NCBI GenBank assembly: GCA_900553955.1
Contig: USFO01000071.1
Span: 1 to 8,527 of the forward strand
Length of the DNA stretch: 8,527 bases
Direction: 5' to 3'
From: an uncultured Oscillospiraceae bacterium
Lineage (GTDB): Bacteria > Bacillota > Clostridia > Oscillospirales > Ruminococcaceae
The notes under the pieces were generated by a model. The model was not told the DNA's origin. It did not search any database and was given only the letters and a program-made list of their open reading frames with translations. The stretch's first letter is position 1, and each line of letters starts with the position of its first letter. Positions 1 to 5,720 of the stretch are shown piece by piece. The position numbers were made by a program, and so were the translations under genes.

Positions 1-73
1 CACGCTCCCGCGTGAGACTCCCCCCGAAGGGGGGAATAAACGCTCCACCGGAGACTTGGCGATTTCTAATCTC

Positions 74-107
74 AACCGCCTCCCCGACGGGGTCCCGGGC
101 GGTTTTT
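74..107 (+). terminator. Possible rho-independent terminator, plus strand
   Basis: AACCGCC (74-80) pairs with GGCGGTT (98-104). An inner CCCC/GGGG stem (82-85 with 89-92) lies inside, and a run of five T follows on the plus strand (103-107). The minus strand has no T run after it, so it would act on plus-strand transcripts entering from the left edge. The asymmetric bulge (TCCCG) and the lack of a visible upstream gene keep confidence modest. It could instead be one more hairpin of the repeat-rich region. Confidence 0.4.
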
Positions 108-114
108 CAGTATC

Positions 115-157
115 CCTCGGATGCCCGACCGCCAAAGGCACTTCGTGCCAGCCGAGG
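115..157. repeat. Nested stem-loop
   Basis: CCTCGG (115-120) pairs with CCGAGG (152-157). Inside it sits a perfect GGCAC-TTC-GTGCC hairpin (137-149). No T run follows on either strand, so it is not a terminator. It is probably a mobile or REP-like structural element, but no function can be assigned. Confidence 0.45.
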
Positions 158-240
158 TTATTATTTTGATAACTCGACAAAAGGCGCATACTTATCAAGG
201 CGGCTGAGCCGTGGTTGGTGCGGTGCAAGCGGCTACCGCC

Positions 241-354
241 GCAGAGCACAGATATTGCCGCGGTGCGTACCGCGGTTAAGCCCGCCGGGGGCGGGCTGCC
301 CTCATCCGTCACGGCGCAGCGCCGCACCGCGCCACCTTCCCCAAGGGGGAAGGC
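241..354. repeat. Structured intergenic repeat, copy A
   Basis: First of three copies of one element, all in the same orientation. It is a chain of four hairpins: CCGCGGT/ACCGCGG (258-264 with 269-275), AGCCCGCC/GGCGGGCT, CGGCGC/GCGCCG, and CCTTCCCC facing a G-rich GGGGAAGG partner. A conserved single-stranded linker, GCCCTCATCCGTCA, separates the second and third hairpins. Copy B begins 129 bases later. The design resembles REP/BIME-type elements, which are short, palindromic, intergenic and near the 3' ends of genes. It has no coding capacity. Confidence 0.8.
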
Positions 355-369
355 AAGGGCGGCTCCGCC

Positions 370-487
370 GCAGAGCACAGATATTGCCGCTGTGCGTACC
401 ACAGTTAAGCCCGCTTTAGCGGGCTGCCCTCATCCGTCATGGTGCGGCGCAGCACCGCACCGCGCCACCTTCCCCTTTGGGGAAGGC
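370..487. repeat. Structured intergenic repeat, copy B
   Basis: Second copy, in tandem with copy A. The opening (GCAGAGCACAGATATTGCCG) is identical to copy A. The stems are kept while loops and some stem bases vary. The second hairpin is AGCCCGCT/AGCGGGCT with a TT loop. The last is CCTTCCCC-TTT-GGGGAAGG, where copy A has an A-containing loop. The first hairpin re-pairs in a shifted register as CTGTG/CACAG. Kept pairing with changed sequence argues for selection on, or spread through, the folded form. Confidence 0.8.
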
Positions 488-530
488 TGTGGCAGCTCCG
501 TGCGGAGCGCAGAGGTTACCGCCGAGCATT

Positions 531-559
531 AAAAAAATCCCCCGGCGGGGGATTTTTTT
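531..559 (-). terminator. Rho-independent terminator of the transporter operon
   Basis: A perfect 13-bp stem, AAAAAAATCCCCC with GGGGGATTTTTTT, closes on a 3-base GGC loop. On the minus strand it starts two bases after the stop codon of the MacB-like gene and ends in seven T, so it closes the five-gene unit. Its A/T flanks are symmetrical, so it could also stop plus-strand transcription. Confidence 0.93.
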
Positions 560-560
560 A

Positions 561-1721
561 TCAGTCATCGAGTTCATCTGGCTCGTAATCCTCGGAGCTT
601 TCCGCGGCGCGCTCGGCGGCGCGTTTTTCCTCCGCGGCCTGCCGCTCAAGCACCTTGGCGTGCTGTTCCTTGGCATAGAGCTTATCGTTCACACTGTCGT
701 AGAACTTGACGGAAAGCTTCTCCGTCTTTTGCCACGCCAACGCTGCGCCCTTTTTGGCATATTTGCAGGCGATCACCGCCGCGAAGCCCGCCGGAACCGC
801 AAGAAACAGGAAGCAAAGCACCATGCAAAGGGCGGCGTAGTCTTCGGTAAGGCGGGCGGCGTTCTCCCAGTATGGGAAAATCACGCCGTCGGTTCGCATA
901 CTGCGCTTGCCGTAGTCCTTGACCACGCTCCACAGATTGCTCACGCCGTAGCGTGAGCCTTCGTCCACGAAAACGGTGGTTTCCTTGTTGCCGAAATTTT
1001 CCTTAACCAAATTCAAAGCGAAGTTGGTAACGGGGTTCGGAAAAACAAGCTCGTAGCAGTTAATTTCCTTGTCGGTTATCTCGTTGAACACGTCATACGC
1101 CATATAAAGCCCTATATCCGCGCCGTAAGCCTCCTTGCTGGCGAAGTCGGAGTCCCGCTCCACAACGCCCGCAACATAAAATTTTCGCCCGGCAATTTCA
1201 AGCTCCATGCCGTTCACTTCGATAGCGCCGAAAAGCTTCCACGCAAGCTCCCTGTCGATAACCACGCCGTCGTGCATCAGGTCACTTTCGGCTATGTAGT
1301 TGCCGCTGCGCAGGAGCATGGGGTGGAAGAAGAAGAAATCTCCGCCCACGCCAAGGGCCTCCACCGTGGCGGAGCCTTTGTCCGTGGTCACGTTAAGGGC
1401 GGCGTTGCCGCAATAGGCATATGTCCACAGTGTGCGGTCTTCTTCCGCCTCCATGGAGTTTTCGATGAGCTTCTGCTCCATTGTGCTTTTGAAGGAATAC
1501 ACGCTCTGCTGGTCGGTGCGCGCCGTTTCCGGCATAAAGCAGGAAATATAGGCGAAGCGTTCGCCGGATTTTCCCGCCCAGTTTTCCGCCGCCTTCGTGT
1601 AGGGCAGGGTGTTCTTCATCTTTATGCAAAAGCCGAAGCACACCCCCGCCAAAATTATCAGCACAAGGTTAAGAGCCACCGGAAGCTTATGCTTTTTAAG
1701 CCAATCCATAGCTTTTTTCAC
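561..1721 (-). CDS. Two-helix membrane protein with MacB-like periplasmic core domain
   Basis: A 386-residue membrane protein. Visible parts in order: a short basic N-terminus; helix 1 at about 14-33; a large extracytoplasmic domain at about 34-290; helix 2 at about 295-318; and a charged cytoplasmic tail of about 68 residues, with an Ala/Glu/Lys/Arg-rich likely coiled coil (350-374) and an acidic end (EDYEPDELDD). Residues 122-187 carry MacB-PCD hallmarks: a 'G-DFF...LRSGNYI-ESDL' block, 'VVIDRELAWKLFG', then 'VNGMELEIAGRKFYVAGVVE'. Known MacB/FtsX permeases have four helices; the C-terminal three-helix bundle is missing here. The terminator follows the stop directly, and no gene remnant is visible, so this looks like the designed end. 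The start is GTG at 1719-1721, with GGAGGGAG (1731-1738) nine bases upstream inside the end of the preceding gene. The in-frame ATG at codon 5 is less well placed. There are 4 bases between the upstream stop and this start. It is probably a partner of the upstream membrane fusion protein; substrate unknown. Confidence 0.85.
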   Translation of the reverse strand: MKKAMDWLKKHKLPVALNLVLIILAGVCFGFCIKMKNTLPYTKAAENWAGKSGERFAYISCFMPETARTDQQSVYSFKSTMEQKLIENSMEAEEDRTLWTYAYCGNAALNVTTDKGSATVEALGVGGDFFFFHPMLLRSGNYIAESDLMHDGVVIDRELAWKLFGAIEVNGMELEIAGRKFYVAGVVERDSDFASKEAYGADIGLYMAYDVFNEITDKEINCYELVFPNPVTNFALNLVKENFGNKETTVFVDEGSRYGVSNLWSVVKDYGKRSMRTDGVIFPYWENAARLTEDYAALCMVLCFLFLAVPAGFAAVIACKYAKKGAALAWQKTEKLSVKFYDSVNDKLYAKEQHAKVLERQAAEEKRAAERAAESSEDYEPDELDD

Positions 1722-1725
1722 GTTA

Positions 1726-3423
1726 TTACGCTCCCTCCGCCATACGGACGAGTGTGCCCGCCTCGATGGGTTTGCTGGAAGTGGTTATTACATAGTCGCC
1801 ATAGCTCAGGCCGGTTACGGCGGCGGAAACATCGTCCTCCGCAAGGACTTTAACATCAACGCGGGTCGCCACATAGCGGTTTCCTATGGGGCTTGACTTT
1901 TGAGTGAGCACCAATACGAATTTGCCGTTGGTGTCGCTTCGAACGGCGCTCTTGGGAACGATTGAGTCATAGTTCTGGCTCTTTTGACCGATGGAGAGGT
2001 TCACGTTCTGTCCCGGTTCAACGTCGCCGGAGAGGGTGAACACAAGCAGCTTGTTTTTGCCGCCGGAGGAGGGGTCGTTTTTAATGCTTTCAAGGGTGGC
2101 CTTGATTTCACTGCCCCACCAATAGGCGGAAACCTCCGCAGTATCGCCCACGGAGACCTTTTTCGCCTGCTCCGCCGTTGCGGTTATGCTCACGGTGTAG
2201 CCCCTGTCGGTAAGCTCGATAACCATAAGGGTGTCCTGTGCGGGAGCTTCGCTTCCCGCCTTTACGTTGATTTCGCTTATGGTTCCGCCTACCTTTGCGG
2301 TGACCTCGTTGCCGCCGTTGTTGCCGGAGAGGTCTTCAACCTGCTTGCGAAGCTTTTCGAGGTTCTTCTGCTCTTGGCTGTTGTTAAGAGCGTCTATTTT
2401 ATTCTGAATTTCCTTGTTGTTCTGCTCGGTGCGGAGGGCTTCCATGGCGGAATCGTATGCTTTGCCCGCAGCGTTGGCGGCTTCGTTTGCCTGCTTGTAG
2501 CTTTCCTCGGTAAGCTCGCCGTATTTTGCCACGGTGCTGTCATAGCTGCTCTGTGCGGCGGCGACAGCTTTCTCCGCATTTACATATTTATCGTAAAGAA
2601 CATTGTATTCCGTTTCGGGAATATTGTATGCTTCAAGCTTTACACGGTAGTCGCTGGCGGCGGCGTTCCATGCATCGCGGGTGGCAACCGCATCAAGGTA
2701 TCTCGCCTCGGCGGCTCCGTGGTTGGGGCTTTCCGGATTGGTATAATCCGGGTCTGCGGCGGCTTTCGCCACCTCCTGCTCGGCGGTTCTGAGGTTCCGC
2801 TCCGCCTCGGCAAGCAGCTCTTTAAGATTTACTATGCTTGCAAGCTTATCTTCGCCGCCTGCAAGGATTACAAGGTGCTGTTTCGCTTCGTCACGGGTGG
2901 ACTGTGCGGCGGAAAGGGCGGATTTTGCGTTATTTACGGCTTTAAGTCCCACATAGATGTCGGAGGCGTTGTCCTTTGCCGCTTTCCATGTGTTATAGGC
3001 ATCCTTTGCGGCGGAGGCGGAGCCGCTGCTTCCTGTATCCTTCATAGCCTCAAGCAGCTTGATTTGGTAGGCGGTTTCCGCTGCGGAAAGGTTGTTTTTC
3101 GCCTCCTCCAGCTCCTTGCTGTCGCCCTCTTGGAGGGTGAAAAGCACGTCGCCGGCGTTCACCTTTTGACCGACCTTCACAAGGATGGAGTCCACCTTGC
3201 GGTTTTGTTCAAGGGTGACGTTGTAGGTCTGGTTGGCGGCGACGGTGCCGCTGCCGCGGATTTTGGTGTTTATCGTTCCCGAAGAAACGGACTGGGTGGA
3301 AACCTCCGGCAGGGAGCGGAGCAGGAATGTGTTCGAGAAAAAGGTAAGCACCAGCATAATGCTCAGGAAGATTATCGCGGCGTTCTTGACCCATTCTCTT
3401 TTTTTAACTTTTTCTTCTGCCAT
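1726..3423 (-). CDS. HlyD/MacA-type membrane fusion protein (efflux adaptor family)
   Basis: A 565-residue single-pass protein. Residues 14-36 form an uncleaved N-terminal anchor without a lipobox. About 45-100 is the first barrel/lipoyl half ('GSGTVAANQTYNV', then 'VDSILVKVGQKVNAGDVLFTL'). About 101-366 is a very long, Ala/Glu/Lys-rich coiled coil, broken near 222-240 by a Pro/Asn-rich segment. About 374-404 is the second lipoyl half ('VGGTISEINVKAGSEA'). About 405-480 is the beta-barrel, and 485-562 is the membrane-proximal domain ('IVPKSAVRSDTNGKFVLVL', 'LSYGDYVITT'). Such adaptors bridge a membrane transporter to outer structures; in Gram-positives they join MacB-like or bacteriocin exporters. 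Here the gene follows two sugar-importer permeases by 5 bases and precedes a MacB-like protein by 4. No export ATPase is present. The coiled coil, about 265 residues, is long for an adaptor in a cell without an outer membrane. Its RBS, AAAGGA, overlaps the stop of the upstream gene. The family call is firm; the role is inferred. Confidence 0.9.
   Translation of the reverse strand: MAEEKVKKREWVKNAAIIFLSIMLVLTFFSNTFLLRSLPEVSTQSVSSGTINTKIRGSGTVAANQTYNVTLEQNRKVDSILVKVGQKVNAGDVLFTLQEGDSKELEEAKNNLSAAETAYQIKLLEAMKDTGSSGSASAAKDAYNTWKAAKDNASDIYVGLKAVNNAKSALSAAQSTRDEAKQHLVILAGGEDKLASIVNLKELLAEAERNLRTAEQEVAKAAADPDYTNPESPNHGAAEARYLDAVATRDAWNAAASDYRVKLEAYNIPETEYNVLYDKYVNAEKAVAAAQSSYDSTVAKYGELTEESYKQANEAANAAGKAYDSAMEALRTEQNNKEIQNKIDALNNSQEQKNLEKLRKQVEDLSGNNGGNEVTAKVGGTISEINVKAGSEAPAQDTLMVIELTDRGYTVSITATAEQAKKVSVGDTAEVSAYWWGSEIKATLESIKNDPSSGGKNKLLVFTLSGDVEPGQNVNLSIGQKSQNYDSIVPKSAVRSDTNGKFVLVLTQKSSPIGNRYVATRVDVKVLAEDDVSAAVTGLSYGDYVITTSSKPIEAGTLVRMAEGA
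1731..1738 (-). promoter_or_regulatory. Ribosome binding site that selects a GTG start
   Basis: GGAGGGAG on the minus strand lies in the last codons of the membrane fusion protein gene, nine bases before the GTG at 1719-1721. The alternative ATG four codons further in would be 21 bases away, too far for good initiation. The site implies translational coupling of the last two genes. Confidence 0.7.
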
Positions 3424-3428
3424 AGTAA

Positions 3429-4331
3429 TTATCCTTTCACCGAGCCTTGATGTGCAATTCCCTCAACGAGGTATTCTTCGCCGTGGAGGAAGAGCAAAAG
3501 GGTCGGAATCATATAAATTGTCGCTACGGCGAAGGCTACGCCCACCTCGCCGGCATTGATTGTGGAAAGATACACCGAAAGCGGCTGTTTATCGGCGTCC
3601 GGGAGCAGGATTATGGGCTGCTCCACCATGTTCCAGTAGTCGATGAAAACGAGCATCGCTATGGAGTAAAGGGCGCTGCGGCACTGGGGCAGGCATATTC
3701 GGGTGAAAATCTGCCATTCTCCCGCGCCGTCAAGCTTCGCCGCTTCGATAAGAGAAACGGGTATTCGCCGCATGAATTTGGTAAGCAAAAATACCGAGAA
3801 CGGGGCGAACATTCCGGGGAAGATTATCGCCCAGCGGGTATTGAGTATTCCGAACCAGTCGCTTACCAAGTAGTTCGGAACCAATGTCACCTGATATGGC
3901 ATAAGCATCAGGATAACATAGAAGAAGAACATAAAGCTGCGGAATTTGCTCCGCCAGCGGGTAAAGCCGTAGGCGGCGAGCGCCGCAGTCGCTACCTGAA
4001 AGATGACTATGGGCACCACGAGGATTACGGAGTTCCAGAATTTGAACAGGTAATCCGGGCTTTTGATAAGGGCGGTTATGTACTGGGAAAGGCTGACCTT
4101 ATCCGGTATGAATTTCAGCGTGACCTTATCGGAGATATAGGTTTTGCTGCCGCCGGTGAAGTTCTGAAAGATTTTGCCGTAGTTGGAGTTGATTTCGCTC
4201 TGCTCCATAAAGGAGTTCGTTATGGTGAGCACCGTGGGCATAATAAAAAGGAATGCGAACAGGGCGCAGACTATGACGACTATGACCTTTCCGGCGGTGT
4301 GCTTCTTTTTGCGGTGAAGTTTTTCTTTCAT
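3429..4331 (-). CDS. Carbohydrate ABC importer permease, MalG/UgpE type
   Basis: A 300-residue inner-membrane permease, typical length for the family. Six helices are visible at about 15-36, 99-122, 131-152, 163-185, 220-240 and 264-284. The cytoplasmic EAA loop that docks the ATPase is canonical at residues 196-215 (EAAKLDGAGEWQIFTRICLP). The C-terminus (GIAHQGSVKG) matches the usual MalG-type 'G...G.VKG' ending. The ATG overlaps the upstream permease stop by one base (TGATG), with GGAGGG just ahead of it, so the two permeases are translationally coupled in the expected MalF-MalG order. It should form a heterodimer with the upstream permease. The sugar cannot be read from the sequence; UgpE/LacG/MsmG-type substrates are all possible. 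No ATPase gene is in the operon, so a shared MsmK/UgpC-type ATPase encoded elsewhere is likely. Confidence 0.95.
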   Translation of the reverse strand: MKEKLHRKKKHTAGKVIVVIVCALFAFLFIMPTVLTITNSFMEQSEINSNYGKIFQNFTGGSKTYISDKVTLKFIPDKVSLSQYITALIKSPDYLFKFWNSVILVVPIVIFQVATAALAAYGFTRWRSKFRSFMFFFYVILMLMPYQVTLVPNYLVSDWFGILNTRWAIIFPGMFAPFSVFLLTKFMRRIPVSLIEAAKLDGAGEWQIFTRICLPQCRSALYSIAMLVFIDYWNMVEQPIILLPDADKQPLSVYLSTINAGEVGVAFAVATIYMIPTLLLFLHGEEYLVEGIAHQGSVKG

Positions 4332-5266
4332 CAGCCCTCCACATCCTTTCCGAAAATGTCCTCCGCCTTGAACATCAAGGCTATAAGTCCCACCATGAAT
4401 ATTGCCATGAGCACCGCCGCCGCGGAGAGCTTTTGGTAGTCAAGGGAGGCAAAGGTGTTGTTCATAAAGTGCTGGAGCATATAAAGTCCCTCGTATGGGT
4501 ATTTGCCCGTGAGCAGATATATTTCCCGGAACACCTTAAAGGAGTTTATCATGGAGAGAATGGTGACGAAAAGCACCGTGGGCGAAAGATAACGCAGCTT
4601 TATGGCGAAGAATTTGTACCAGCCGGGAGCGCCCTCCACGTCCGCCGCCTCAAGCAGCTCCTGGGGAACGTTCGCCAAAGCCGCCATAAACAAAATCATA
4701 TTGTAGCCAAGGTTCTTCCAAAGATAAAGCACCGTTATAACACCGAGGCAGTATTCGGATTTGAGCCAGTCGATTTTGTCAAGCCCGAATGCGGCGACGA
4801 ACTCATTCAGCGCGCCGTTATAGTCGAAAAGCACCTGCCATATAAGCACGACGGAGGCGACGGGCACCATAATCGGGCTTAAAAAGAATGTGCGGAACTG
4901 GCTTTTCATGGGGATTTTCTGTTCGAGCATAAGGGCGAGCGCCAGAGAGAGTATCACCGCCAAGGGGACTGCCATTGCGGAGAATTTAAGGGTGTTGTTC
5001 ACCGCCGTTTGGAACGAGGAGTTACCGAGAACGTTCTTGTAGTTCTCAAGAAACACAAATTCCGGGTTGATGGGACTTCGTATCAGGGAATAGTACACCA
5101 CCACGAAAAACGGCAGTATGAAAAACAGCGAAACGCCCACTACGCTGGGCGTTAGGTACAGTATGCTTCGGATTTTATCCGCAGCCTTTGCCGTCATGGG
5201 CTTTTTCGGCTTCGGCGCGGCGCTGTTTCGCGCCTTTTTTAAGGTTTTTTCTTTGGTCATTGGCAT
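4331..5266 (-). CDS. Carbohydrate ABC importer permease, MalF/UgpA type
   Basis: A 311-residue permease. A basic, Pro/Lys-rich cytoplasmic N-terminus (1-32) leads into helix 1 (about 35-60). Further helices lie at about 92-113, 128-147, 173-196, 227-245 and 279-298. The EAA loop at 206-229 starts canonically (EAADVEGAPGWYKFF) but reads I-K-L-R where most family members have I-x-L-P, a small deviation in the ATPase-docking loop. It pairs with the MalG-type protein encoded next, which it overlaps by one base. The start is ATG at 5264-5266, with a second in-frame ATG at codon 3. Both have only a weak A-rich ribosome binding site (AAGAAAG), much poorer than those of the neighbours. This suggests lower translation of the membrane genes than of the binding protein 409 bases upstream. 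Confidence 0.94.
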   Translation of the reverse strand: MPMTKEKTLKKARNSAAPKPKKPMTAKAADKIRSILYLTPSVVGVSLFFILPFFVVVYYSLIRSPINPEFVFLENYKNVLGNSSFQTAVNNTLKFSAMAVPLAVILSLALALMLEQKIPMKSQFRTFFLSPIMVPVASVVLIWQVLFDYNGALNEFVAAFGLDKIDWLKSEYCLGVITVLYLWKNLGYNMILFMAALANVPQELLEAADVEGAPGWYKFFAIKLRYLSPTVLFVTILSMINSFKVFREIYLLTGKYPYEGLYMLQHFMNNTFASLDYQKLSAAAVLMAIFMVGLIALMFKAEDIFGKDVEG

Positions 5267-5283
5267 TTTTTCTTTCTTGATAA

Positions 5284-5304
5284 TTAGGAGTTAGGGGTTA
5301 GGAA
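5284..5304. repeat. Triple TTAGGRR tandem repeat
   Basis: Three adjacent 7-base units on the plus strand: TTAGGAG (5284-5290), TTAGGGG (5291-5297) and TTAGGAA (5298-5304). They end 18 bases upstream of the MalF-type start, so they would lie in its mRNA leader as CCTAA-type repeats. Function unknown; it may be a slippage product. Confidence 0.5.
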
Positions 5305-5400
5305 TGATGAGTTTGGTGCGGAATAGTATGGAGGGTTGAGGGTAGAGTTTAGGCACGGGGCGAATCTGTGGCTTTGCGGCGGTAGCCGCCTCGCCTCCGC

Positions 5401-5514
5401 CGCGAAGCACAGAATTGCACTGGGGGAGCCACAGAGTTAAGCCCGCTTTTAGCGGGCTGCCCTCATCCGTCACGGTGCGGCGCCGCGCCGTGCCACCTTC
5501 CCCAAGGGGAAGGC
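5401..5514. repeat. Structured intergenic repeat, copy C
   Basis: Third copy of the element found at 241-354 and 370-487, in the same orientation. It shares GAAGCACAGA-like sequence at its start, the AGCCCGCT-TTT-AGCGGGCT hairpin, the GCCCTCATCCGTCA linker and the CCTTCCCC-AA-GGGGAAGG hairpin. Between them CACGGTGCGGC pairs with the next eleven bases apart from one G-T wobble, making an almost perfect palindrome. The first hairpin is degraded in this copy. Finding a copy 5 kb from the tandem pair shows that the element is dispersed and not just a local duplication. Confidence 0.8.
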
Positions 5515-5523
5515 TCAGGCTGT

Positions 5524-5554
5524 CGAGAAAGTCCTGCGCAGCAGAGCTTTCTCG
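5524..5554. repeat. Hairpin with 8-bp stem
   Basis: CGAGAAAG (5524-5531) pairs with CTTTCTCG (5547-5554). The loop contains the palindrome CTGCGCAG (5534-5541). No T run follows on either strand. Its left arm resembles the inverted sequence at the right end of the gap (5655-5669), so it may be one end of a small non-coding mobile element. Confidence 0.55.
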
Positions 5555-5634
5555 TTTCTGTGCATAGGATTATAAGTTATCGGAAAGGAAGATAGGGCGG
5601 AAGAAACCCATCAGGGGTGCGTTTTTGTTCAAGT

Positions 5635-5669
5635 CAGCTTGACGGAAAACGAAGTTTTTCGACAAGCTG
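5635..5669 (-). repeat. Long hairpin directly after the binding-protein stop codon
   Basis: CAGCTTG (5635-5641) pairs with CAAGCTG (5663-5669). After one A-A mismatch, CGGAAAAC (5643-5650) pairs with GTTTTTCG (5654-5661), with one G-T pair and a GAA loop. The hairpin ends six bases from the stop codon of the 844-residue lipoprotein gene. On the minus strand it is followed by ACTTGAACAAAAACGC, which has no T run. It is better explained as an mRNA 3'-protecting structure, or an end of a small repeat, than as a terminator. Confidence 0.65.
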
Positions 5670-5675
5670 GGCTGT

Positions 5676-5720
5676 TTACTTCTGCTCGTTTACATAGATG
5701 GTGGCGCGGCTCTGAATCAT
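5676..5720. repeat. 45-base direct repeat, 3' end of two binding-protein genes
   Basis: These 45 bases, including the stop codon, are identical to 8445-8489. They encode the last 14 residues, MIQSRATIYVNEQK, of both binding proteins. The next 38 bases match at 30 positions. Confidence 0.9.

Larger units (their letters stand above)
1..530. other. Gene-free, repeat-rich intergenic region
   Basis: I see no credible gene here. Reading frames through it are rich in Arg, Pro and Ala because they translate GC-rich hairpins. The stretch holds a chain of stem-loops: CACGC/GCGTG (1-14), CCCCCC-GAA-GGGGGG (20-34), CTCC/GGAG (43-53), a terminator-like hairpin (74-107), a nested stem-loop (115-157), a TTGATAA/TTATCAA dyad (166-198), then two tandem copies of a structured repeat (241-354 and 370-487) and a small GCTCC/GGAGC hairpin (495-508). 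It lies just beyond the 3' end of the minus-strand operon. Confidence 0.7.
5267..5675. other. Structured gap between binding protein and permease genes
   Basis: There is no credible gene in these 409 bases. In the direction of transcription they hold a 35-base hairpin next to the binding-protein stop (5635-5669), a second hairpin (5524-5554), repeat copy C (5401-5514), and a triple TTAGGRR repeat (5284-5304). Neither hairpin near the binding-protein stop has a T run, so readthrough into the permeases is plausible. The layout resembles the E. coli malE-malF gap, where REP hairpins protect the upstream binding-protein mRNA. That comparison is my inference. I see no convincing promoter for the permease genes. 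Confidence 0.65.

Noticed and set aside
241..487. Tandem repeats as a CRISPR array
   Set aside because: Only two adjacent units of about 115 bases are present, each made of several palindromes. There are no short identical repeats with unique spacers of even length, and no cas genes.
12..532. Overlapping plus-strand open frames in the left intergenic region
   Set aside because: They translate the hairpin repeats into Arg/Pro/Ala-rich, mutually similar segments. There is no ribosome site, and the similarity follows the DNA repeat and not a protein.
1984..3450. Long plus-strand open frame, 488 codons, opposite the membrane fusion protein gene
   Set aside because: Its translation is Gly/Val/Phe-rich with no recognisable domain. 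It is the complement of a well-supported gene with strong codon bias.
3447..4439. Plus-strand open frame, 330 codons, opposite the MalG-type permease
   Set aside because: A shadow of a clearly conserved permease; no ribosome site or family features of its own.
5291..5473. Minus-strand 60-codon open frame in the permease leader
   Set aside because: It runs through repeat copy C and the TTAGG repeats, has no ribosome site, and shows no protein-like composition.
5569..5574. Minus-strand TATAAT as the permease operon promoter
   Set aside because: The -10 match is perfect, but no TTGACA-like box lies 16-18 bases upstream and there is no extended -10, so it is not called. It remains possible with an activator.
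5635..5669. Strong hairpin as terminator of the lipoprotein gene
   Set aside because: No T run follows it on the minus strand.
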